Of a stretch of 38,439 nt of DNA, positions 32,969-38,439 are shown piece after piece. Made by a program: the position numbers and the translations under genes. The notes under the pieces are model-generated. The model ran no database searches and had not been told where the DNA came from. It saw only the letters and a program-made list of their open reading frames with translations. Source of the stretch: Burkholderia sp. 4M9327F10. Lineage in GTDB: Bacteria; Pseudomonadota; Gammaproteobacteria; Burkholderiales; Burkholderiaceae. The stretch covers positions 1-38,439 of the forward strand of contig NZ_SCNV01000071.1 of NCBI RefSeq assembly GCF_005503145.1, read 5' to 3'. Numbering within the stretch: the first letter of the stretch is position 1; each line of letters begins with the position of its first letter.

Positions 32969-34408
32969 ATGACCGTCCCGCACTACGGATTGATGATTGC
33001 CGACGGGAGCTCGCGGGGCCCTTCCAAGGAAGTGCGCTCTCCGTTTGACGGTACGCTCCTCGCAACGGTTCAAACCGCAGATTCCGCCGCGGTCGACCAG
33101 ATGCTCGAAACAGCTTATCGGCTGCTCCGCAATCGAGCGGTCTGGCTTCCCCTCACGCAGCGCTTGGAATTCCCCCGTCGGGCGGCGACGCTTATGAGCG
33201 ATCGTGCCGTCGAGCTTGCCATGCTGGTGGCTCGCGAAGGTGGCAAACCGCTGATGGACGCACGCGTCGAAGTTGCGCGAGCTATCGATGGAGTACTGAA
33301 TTGTGCGGAGTTGCTGCGCGGCGCACGTGGTCATGTGATTCCGATGTGCCTGACAGCTGCCACTCAAGGGCGAGTGGCTTTCACGCAATCGGAACCAATT
33401 GGCGTGGTGGTTGCTGTCAGCGCGTTCAATCATCCACTTAACTTGATCGTGCACCAGATCGGCCCAGCCGTAGCCGCGGGATGTCCGTTCATCGTAAAAC
33501 CTGCGACCAACACACCACTCTCGTGTTTGACGTTCATGGAAATCCTTCGAGAGGCAGGCCTGCCTGATGAATGGGGTCAACCGGTCATCACGGCCACGCA
33601 AGAGATCGCGATGCGTCTCGTCTCGGACTGGCGTGTCGGATTCTTCAGTTTTATTGGAAGCGGGGAGATTGGCTGGAACCTGAGATCGAAGCTTGCACCA
33701 GGCGCGCGTTGTGCATTGGAGCACGGAGGCGTCGCACCAGTCATTGTCGCGGCGGATGCCGATCTCGATGCGGCCATTCCCAAGCTTGCGAAAGGCGGCT
33801 TTTATCACGCGGGGCAGGTCTGCGTCTCCGTTCAACGTGTATTTTCGCATTCGTCAATTTGCCGGGACGTGGCGGTCAGGCTAGGTGAGTTCGCGAATTC
33901 TCTGTTGGTGGGTGACCCTACGCTTGCCGAGACGGACGTCGGACCGCTGATCCGGTCGAGCGAAGTTGAGCGCGGGGATGAGTGGGTGCAGGAGGCCGTC
34001 GCCGGTCATGCTGAACTTATTGCTGGCGGGCGCCGCTTGGCAATCCCGTCGTGTTATGCGCCTACGGTTTTATTGAATCCACCCGAGGACTGTCGGATCA
34101 GTACCCAGGAAGTATTCGGCCCGGTGATTGCGGTCTATGCATACGATCGGCTGGAAGACGCTATCGAGCGATCCAATGCCTTGCCTGTGGCCTTTCAGGC
34201 CGCGATATTTACTCGCGACTACGGAACGGCGATGCAGGCCTACTCTGGCCTCGATGCCTCCGCGGTCATGATCAACGATCACACTGCATTTCGAGCGGAC
34301 TGGATGCCGTTTGCAGGGCTTCGCGCGTCGGGCCTTGGCGTAGGAGGAATACCGTATACGTTCCGTGACATGCAAGTGGAGAAAATGTTCGTTGGGCCGA
34401 CGACCTAG
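32969..34408 (+). CDS. Aldehyde dehydrogenase family protein
   Basis: A 479-residue NAD(P)-dependent aldehyde dehydrogenase started at the ATG at 32969, which has GAGGA at good spacing; a GTG at 32933 overlapping the previous stop is the alternative and would add 12 residues. Visible residues: the VSAFNHPLNLIVHQ cofactor-site strand, IVKPA lysine region, FIGSGEIGW, general base E251 in LEHGG and catalytic cysteine C285 in GQVCVSV, 34 residues apart as is normal. The NHPLNL and GG-x-AP variants resemble the lactaldehyde or phosphonoacetaldehyde dehydrogenase branch more than betaine aldehyde dehydrogenases. It probably oxidises a small aldehyde produced within this operon. Confidence 0.9.
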   Translation: MTVPHYGLMIADGSSRGPSKEVRSPFDGTLLATVQTADSAAVDQMLETAYRLLRNRAVWLPLTQRLEFPRRAATLMSDRAVELAMLVAREGGKPLMDARVEVARAIDGVLNCAELLRGARGHVIPMCLTAATQGRVAFTQSEPIGVVVAVSAFNHPLNLIVHQIGPAVAAGCPFIVKPATNTPLSCLTFMEILREAGLPDEWGQPVITATQEIAMRLVSDWRVGFFSFIGSGEIGWNLRSKLAPGARCALEHGGVAPVIVAADADLDAAIPKLAKGGFYHAGQVCVSVQRVFSHSSICRDVAVRLGEFANSLLVGDPTLAETDVGPLIRSSEVERGDEWVQEAVAGHAELIAGGRRLAIPSCYAPTVLLNPPEDCRISTQEVFGPVIAVYAYDRLEDAIERSNALPVAFQAAIFTRDYGTAMQAYSGLDASAVMINDHTAFRADWMPFAGLRASGLGVGGIPYTFRDMQVEKMFVGPTT

Positions 34409-34492
34409 GGTGCTAGTGCGAATGCGAGGTGAACGCCTTGATGAATGAGTAGTTTACGGCGGAAAGATGTGATTGAAATGGGAGTATTAACC

Positions 34493-35503
34493 ATGAATGA
34501 AACTAAAGCTGCGGTAACGACTTTGAGAATTGCTATTCCCGACGACTACCAGAACGCGGTGCGGAGTTTGGACGTATTCGAGAAGCTCCGTGAGCATGTC
34601 GTGGACATCTATCAAGACGTCGTTACGGATGTCGAGGAACTGGCAGCGCGTCTTGTCGATGCAAACGTGTTAGTTCCGATCCGGGAACGCACCGTTATAG
34701 ACGATGCGCTTTTGAGCCGTCTGCCTAACCTACGTCTGATCAGCCAGACGGGTAAGGGGGTAGCGCACATTGACGTAGCAGCCTGCACCCGACGCGGTGT
34801 GGCAGTGGCCGCGAGTGGAGGTAATGCCTACGCACCCGCGGAGTTGACGTGGGCTCTGGTACTCGCGGCTGTTCGGAAGGTGCCGCAGGAGGTCGCGAAC
34901 GCGAAGGCTGGCAACTGGCAGCGCGAGTCTATCGGTACCTGCTTGCGCGGCCGTACCTTGGGCATCTTCGGCTACGGAAGTATCGGCAAGATCGTCGCGG
35001 GCTATGGGAAAGCGTTTGGCATGCGGGTGATCGTGTGGGGTCGAATCGGGTCGATTGAACGCGCACGGCAAGATGGCTTCGAGGCGGCTGCGAGCCGGGC
35101 CGATTTCTTCAGTCAAAGCGACGTGCTGAGCGTGCATCTTCGTCTCAACGAAGAGACGCGTGGGTCGATCACGGCGGCTGACCTGGCGCAAATGAAGAAG
35201 ACTGCCGTGTTCGTCAATACCAGCCGTGCCGATCTTGTCTCAAGCGGCGCTCTGGTGGCTGCACTTGAACGGGGTAAGCCTGGCTTCGCAGCAGTGGATG
35301 CGTACGAAGTCGAGCCCGCGACCGATCATCCGTTGTTCCGGATGAGAAACGTGGTCGCGACACCCCATCTTGGCTACGTCGAGAAGGATACCTACGAAAT
35401 ATTATTCGGTGGCGCATTTGACAATGTTCTGGCCTTCGAAACGGGTGCCCCCACCAATCTTATTAATCCGGAAGTACTGATGCGTAGCACGGGCGAAGAG
35501 TGA
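34493..35503 (+). CDS. D-2-hydroxyacid dehydrogenase family protein
   Basis: A 336-residue protein started at the ATG at 34493, chosen for the GGGAG eight bases upstream; the frame is open to 34445. The NAD-binding motif GIFGYGSIGKIVAGYG and the catalytic set R245 (NTSRADL), E272 (DAYEVEP) and H292 (TPHLGY) are all present, so it should be active. Family members interconvert 2-ketoacids and D-2-hydroxyacids or oxidise 3-phosphoglycerate. The gene is 84 bases after the aldehyde dehydrogenase gene and 74 before the second CMD gene, in the same orientation. Together with the 3-hydroxyacid dehydrogenase it suggests a branched hydroxyacid route, but no specific pathway can be named. Confidence 0.9.
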   Translation: MNETKAAVTTLRIAIPDDYQNAVRSLDVFEKLREHVVDIYQDVVTDVEELAARLVDANVLVPIRERTVIDDALLSRLPNLRLISQTGKGVAHIDVAACTRRGVAVAASGGNAYAPAELTWALVLAAVRKVPQEVANAKAGNWQRESIGTCLRGRTLGIFGYGSIGKIVAGYGKAFGMRVIVWGRIGSIERARQDGFEAAASRADFFSQSDVLSVHLRLNEETRGSITAADLAQMKKTAVFVNTSRADLVSSGALVAALERGKPGFAAVDAYEVEPATDHPLFRMRNVVATPHLGYVEKDTYEILFGGAFDNVLAFETGAPTNLINPEVLMRSTGEE

Positions 35504-35577
35504 TACGTACGAGCACGGATTTTCCGGTTTCGATGTAAGTAGATCGACGTTGGCCATTTAGGAGCAGGGAGAAATCG

Positions 35578-35970
35578 ATGAACGGAAACAGTCGTTTTGA
35601 TCTCGGATTCGAGAACCGGAAAGCGGTACTCGGTGCAAGTCACGTGGAGAGGTCGTGGGAAAGCGCGGACGAATTCAATCGTCCAATGCAGGAACTTGTC
35701 ACGGAGTATTGTTGGGGGGAGATCTGGGGCGACACCACTTTGCCATTCAAGACTCGCAGTCTTCTCAATCTTGGCATGCTCACGGCGATGAGCCAGCATC
35801 ACGAACTGTCGGTGCACGTCAGGGGTGCGCTTCGCAACGGCGTCACCAAGGAAGAGATCCGGTCGGTGCTCATGCACGCGGCAGTGTATTGCGGTGTACC
35901 ACTGGCTCTCTCGGCGTTCCGTGTGGCAAGCGAAACTATCAAGGAATACGATGAAGACGCTGCCAAGTGA
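35578..35970 (+). CDS. Carboxymuconolactone decarboxylase (CMD) family protein, second copy
   Basis: A 130-residue paralogue of the CMD protein at 31497. Shared blocks include the E-[YW]-CWG-x-IW segment, KTRSLLNLGMLTAM, the histidine-containing VHVRGALRNG and VYCGVPLALSAF. A GGGAG ribosome binding site lies seven bases before the ATG. Keeping two diverged copies in one operon suggests either two distinct steps or a hetero-oligomer; CMD proteins commonly form trimers or hexamers. The final codons overlap a possible small ORF that begins at 35951. Confidence 0.88.
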   Translation: MNGNSRFDLGFENRKAVLGASHVERSWESADEFNRPMQELVTEYCWGEIWGDTTLPFKTRSLLNLGMLTAMSQHHELSVHVRGALRNGVTKEEIRSVLMHAAVYCGVPLALSAFRVASETIKEYDEDAAK

Positions 35971-36103
35971 TGATGGCGTGGTGGTTCCGTCCGATTCGAT
36001 TGCACAACCGCCGCGAGCAGGTGCGCCGAACGATGCCACTGTGACCTGTGCAAAATGTCAAAGAGCGGTAGCTCGTCTGAATCCTGGACACGAAAGAGCA
36101 TAG
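35951..36103 (+). CDS. Possible 50-residue CxxC protein
   Basis: An open frame overlapping the last 20 bases of the second CMD gene. AAGGA lies five bases before the ATG. The peptide starts MKTLPSDDGVVVPSDSI and has one CAKC motif near residue 35, a possible half zinc site. It fills nearly all of the gap to the second MFS gene, which starts 15 bases after its stop, in keeping with a real operon member. Small CxxC subunits accompany some hydroxyarylic acid decarboxylases, but I see no sequence match to them. Confidence 0.45.
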   Translation: MKTLPSDDGVVVPSDSIAQPPRAGAPNDATVTCAKCQRAVARLNPGHERA

Positions 36104-36118
36104 GAAATCGGGGGCATC

Positions 36119-37450
36119 ATGGAAGTATCAACTCAGTGCGTGGCGACTGCTGCTACGTCCGAACAGCCTGACGACTCGACGAGAAGGCGTGCTATCAGAG
36201 GTGCGTTTTTCTCCGAATTCGTTGACATGTTCGACGTCTTTCTTCCAGTGGCTGTACTGTCACCCGTACTGTTCTTCTTTCAGCCGAGCAACTTGGTCGA
36301 TTCTCCGTTGACTTCGTTGGTGTTTGTCACCACGTTGCTTGGGCGACCGCTGGGTGCCTTGATATTCGGCGTCATAGCGGATCGCGTTGGCCGTCGGAAC
36401 GCCTCCATTTTATCAAGCGCAGGCTTCGCGACCGTCACCATGCTCATCGCATTGTTGCCCGGTTACGAAGTCATCGGCATGATGTCGTATTGGTTACTGG
36501 TGTTGTTGCGTTTTGTTGATGGAATTTTTCTTGGCGGGGGGTATACAGGGCCGATTCCGTTGGCTATCGAATCAGCGCCGAAGGATCGACGTGGCTTTGT
36601 AGGTGGTTTGATCATTGCGGGTTTCCCTGCGGCCTATCTGACCACTAATCTGCTCGCGGCGCTGATGTTCGCTCTGTTCCCACTAGATGGAGCATCTTCG
36701 CCTTACGCGCAGTGGGGCTGGCGTATTCCATTTATGATCGGTTCACTGCTTGCGGCTGCGTTGAGCGCTTACTATGTGTTCAAGGTCGAGGAGTCGGAGG
36801 TATGGCGTGCGGAAGCCATGGGAAAGGTCGACCGTCTGCCGTTGACGGATTTGATTCGAGGCAAAAGTGCACGAAGTCTGGCGCAAGTGTTCCTATTAAT
36901 GACAGGGCTCTGGACCACTCAAAACATCATAACGTTGTTTCTTCCGGTCGGCTTGCTCACGAACATCCTTCATCTAAACTACGTTCAGTCGAGCGCGACG
37001 CTGGTGGTTACTTATACGCTGATGATCTTCAGCTATGTAGGCGCTGGTGTTCTGAGTCAGTCGATAGGGCGCAGGAACTTCTTCATCGTCGTCTCCCTGT
37101 TGATTGCCACGGCCGGATCTGGAATGCTCTTTGTTCTGGCCAACGTAGCGCGCCTTTCGTTGGTGTCCACGGTATCCCTAGTATGTGTACTCGCCATCTT
37201 GGTGACTTCACCGTGGGGGGGGCTTCTCACGTACATCAATGAACGTTTCGTGACCGATGTGAGAGCGACGGGGTTCGGAGTTAGCTTCAGCTTGTCGGTC
37301 ATCATTCCGTCTTTCTACGCCTTCTATCTCACCGGACTCAGTGCCGTTACGCCGGGGCACGCCGCGCCGGCGATCTTGCTATGTGCTGGAGGCATAATTG
37401 CCGCAGTCGGTGCCATCATCGGACCGGAAACGAAGGACGTAGATTTTTGA
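36119..37450 (+). CDS. MFS transporter, second copy
   Basis: A 443-residue major facilitator protein with about 12 membrane spans. It has the loop 2-3 signature GVIADRVGRRNASI, an FVDMFDVF first helix and GGYTGPIPLAIESAPKDRRG in the helix 4-5 region, resembling the metabolite:H+ symporters (sugar-acid, shikimate or proline/betaine type). It is not a close copy of the transporter at 30108: the loops and length differ, so it may carry a different compound or export a product. A G-rich GGGGG lies five bases before the ATG as a weak ribosome binding site. It is the last enzyme-or-transport gene before the GntR regulator. Confidence 0.9.
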   Translation: MEVSTQCVATAATSEQPDDSTRRRAIRGAFFSEFVDMFDVFLPVAVLSPVLFFFQPSNLVDSPLTSLVFVTTLLGRPLGALIFGVIADRVGRRNASILSSAGFATVTMLIALLPGYEVIGMMSYWLLVLLRFVDGIFLGGGYTGPIPLAIESAPKDRRGFVGGLIIAGFPAAYLTTNLLAALMFALFPLDGASSPYAQWGWRIPFMIGSLLAAALSAYYVFKVEESEVWRAEAMGKVDRLPLTDLIRGKSARSLAQVFLLMTGLWTTQNIITLFLPVGLLTNILHLNYVQSSATLVVTYTLMIFSYVGAGVLSQSIGRRNFFIVVSLLIATAGSGMLFVLANVARLSLVSTVSLVCVLAILVTSPWGGLLTYINERFVTDVRATGFGVSFSLSVIIPSFYAFYLTGLSAVTPGHAAPAILLCAGGIIAAVGAIIGPETKDVDF

Positions 37451-37522
37451 TCGGGTGCCAGCAGCTCCTTTGCTTCACTCCTTCTGCAACGCGAGCGACT
37501 GGGGTATCATCTTGGTGTGTAT

Positions 37523-37532
37523 ATTGTCTGAC
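37523..37532. promoter_or_regulatory. Candidate GntR operator upstream of its own gene
   Basis: ATTGTCTGAC ends 11 bases before the GntR start codon. It differs by one base from ATTGTATGAC in the spacer of the operon promoter (29942-29951). Autoregulation is inferred from this sharing; no experimental consensus was available. Confidence 0.4.
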
Positions 37533-37543
37533 GGGATTACATT

Positions 37544-38224
37544 ATGGCAGCCGAGATGGACCTGATTCGGCCGGAGACCTTGCGTCATCAAGTGGAGCAG
37601 GCGCTTCGGCAGGCCATTATGTCGGGGCGCTTGGCGCCCGGGGCACGCCTCATTGAACGAGAGTTGTGCGAGTCACTCAACGTGAGCCGGACTTCGATTA
37701 GGGAGGCGCTGCGCAAGCTTGAAGCGGAAAAGCTCGTACGCATTGTGCCGCACAAGGGGCCAATGGTGGCGCTTATGAATCGGCAGGAGGCGTCTGAGCT
37801 TTACGCGATCCGCGGGTTGCTCGAAGGTTTTGCAGCAGCAGGATTTACCCGGCATGCGGATGACGTTGCGTTAGCCAGATTTGGCGAGTGTGTCCAGGCG
37901 CTGAAAGCCGCCGGCTTTGCCGGCGATCAGGAGGGTGTCCTCAAGGCAAAGGGGGATCTCTATGACGTCCTGCTTGGCAACTGCGGTAACGCGCTGGCTA
38001 AGGAGATCTTGACGAGCCTCTATTCCAGAGTGAATCTGCTGCGAGCAACTTCCCTGATGCATCCCGATCGCTTGCCTAGTAGCTTGCGGGAGATCGACAA
38101 GCTATACAAGGCCCTCAAGGCGCGCAATGCAGAGGCTGCGGAGGCTGCGGCGAGGCTCCATGTTGCCAACGCCGAGAAGGCGGCCCTGCGTATGCTTGAC
38201 GAAGATGTACAAAGCGCAGAGTAG
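37544..38224 (+). CDS. GntR family transcriptional regulator, FCD (FadR-like) type
   Basis: A 226-residue regulator. The N-terminal winged helix-turn-helix (LRHQVEQALRQAIMSGRLAPG, then NVSRTSIREALRKLEAEKLV and PHKGPMVA) is typical of GntR proteins. The all-helical C-terminal FCD domain begins near residue 85 (ELYAIRGLLEGFAAAGF) and includes the late histidine segment RLHVANAEKAAL that usually helps bind a metal or organic acid ligand. It follows the catabolic operon by 93 bases in the same direction and probably represses it until the substrate binds. The stop codon lies at the junction with an IS3 fragment, so the original C-terminus may have been slightly different; the present length is normal. 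Confidence 0.9.
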   Translation: MAAEMDLIRPETLRHQVEQALRQAIMSGRLAPGARLIERELCESLNVSRTSIREALRKLEAEKLVRIVPHKGPMVALMNRQEASELYAIRGLLEGFAAAGFTRHADDVALARFGECVQALKAAGFAGDQEGVLKAKGDLYDVLLGNCGNALAKEILTSLYSRVNLLRATSLMHPDRLPSSLREIDKLYKALKARNAEAAEAAARLHVANAEKAALRMLDEDVQSAE

Positions 38225-38292
38225 CTGGCTTCCGAAAAGCCGTGCTGACGGTACAGATCCTTGATCGGAAGCCCCGTCTCGATCTCGCGCAC
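38225..38292 (-). pseudogene. IS3-family orfA fragment
   Basis: On the minus strand, about 23 codons read REIETGLPIKDLYRQHGFSEASY, matching the helix-turn-helix of IS3-family OrfA proteins (E-x-G-x-x-x-x-x-LCRKHGIS-x-ATYY type). The match stops abruptly at the GntR stop codon and nothing recognisable of the catalytic orfB remains. Upstream (38293-38439) I see no clear terminal repeat. Confidence 0.6.
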
Positions 38293-38411
38293 GCTGGAGC
38301 CGGAAATCTCTAGCCGAAGGTGCTAGGTAGTCGGGCCTGCAAAATTCAGTTTGCCTGACGCACGACGCCGATCGGGCATTTTGTCGGCGCAGGAAGGTTA
38401 GGCCGCCGGAA

Positions 38412-38437
38412 GCGTCCGCTGCGCAAGCAGCGGATGC
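38412..38437. repeat. Hairpin at the right edge of the window
   Basis: Arms GCGTCCGCTGC (38412-38422) and GCAGCGGATGC (38427-38437) pair over 11 bases with one G-T position around a GCAA tetraloop. Function is unknown; it could be a terminator or part of a repeat that continues beyond the window. Confidence 0.4.
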
Positions 38438-38439
38438 GA

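Noticed and set aside
32798..33850. 350-codon minus-strand frame opposite the aldehyde dehydrogenase
   Set aside because: Overlaps two genes with intact catalytic residues on the plus strand and has no recognisable domain.
1..38439. CRISPR arrays, tRNA or rRNA genes
   Set aside because: No regularly spaced direct repeats and no tRNA- or rRNA-like segments were recognised on reading through the window.

Overview
The window is GC-rich, densely coded DNA. Its families (DnaE2/ImuA mutasome genes, a VgrG-Tle4-Tli4-PAAR type VI secretion module, DUF72, FCD-type GntR, many MFS/CMD/dehydrogenase genes) point to a betaproteobacterium of the Burkholderia/Paraburkholderia group. This is inferred from gene content and codon style; no rRNA or other taxonomic marker is present. 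The region looks accessory: remnants of one old chromosomal locus (the SOS mutasome) are scattered among inserted modules.

Layout. (1) 385-3862: a tightly overlapping two-gene operon, a protein with a C-terminal phospholipase D-like half-site and a large partner of unknown function. It is a candidate uncharacterised defence or nuclease module. (2) 3925-4227 (-): a small hypothetical gene. (3) 4436-11480: a VPS62-like protein followed by a 2085-residue SpvB / FG-GAP / Rhs protein built like a fused TcB-TcC toxin shell, closed by a strong hairpin at 11506-11545. (4) 11560-15852 (-): DUF72 gene and error-prone polymerase dnaE2, preceded by a short ORF that looks like a collapsed imuA/imuB remnant and by a clear LexA box overlapping a -10 element. 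(5) 16060-22939: a divergent lipoprotein gene, then a T6SS cargo operon on the minus strand (vgrG, Tle4-like lipase, Tli4-like immunity protein, PAAR, small lipoprotein). (6) 23339-24740: a secreted small protein, a palindrome-rich site resembling a recombinase target, and an imuA gene missing its 5' end. (7) 24741-about 29545: a Tn3-family element with tnpA, a large tyrosine recombinase, one identifiable terminal repeat lying in imuA, and a candidate recombination core site. (8) 29935-38224: a catabolic operon (MFS, CMD-family protein, 3-hydroxyisobutyrate-dehydrogenase-like enzyme, aldehyde dehydrogenase, D-2-hydroxyacid dehydrogenase, second CMD protein, small CxxC ORF, second MFS), followed by an FCD-type GntR regulator. 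A near-consensus promoter precedes the operon, and a 10-mer in its spacer recurs before the regulator. (9) 38225-38292: a fragment of an IS3-family orfA abutting the regulator's stop codon.

How the parts relate. dnaE2 keeps LexA-type control, but its usual partners are broken: imuB is essentially absent and imuA is truncated at the Tn3 end about 8 kb away, with the T6SS module lying between the pieces. The T6SS operon carries spike, adaptor-like tail, lipase effector and periplasmic immunity protein in the order expected for co-delivery. The catabolic operon appears to import and oxidise a small hydroxy- or carbonyl-acid whose identity the sequence does not reveal.
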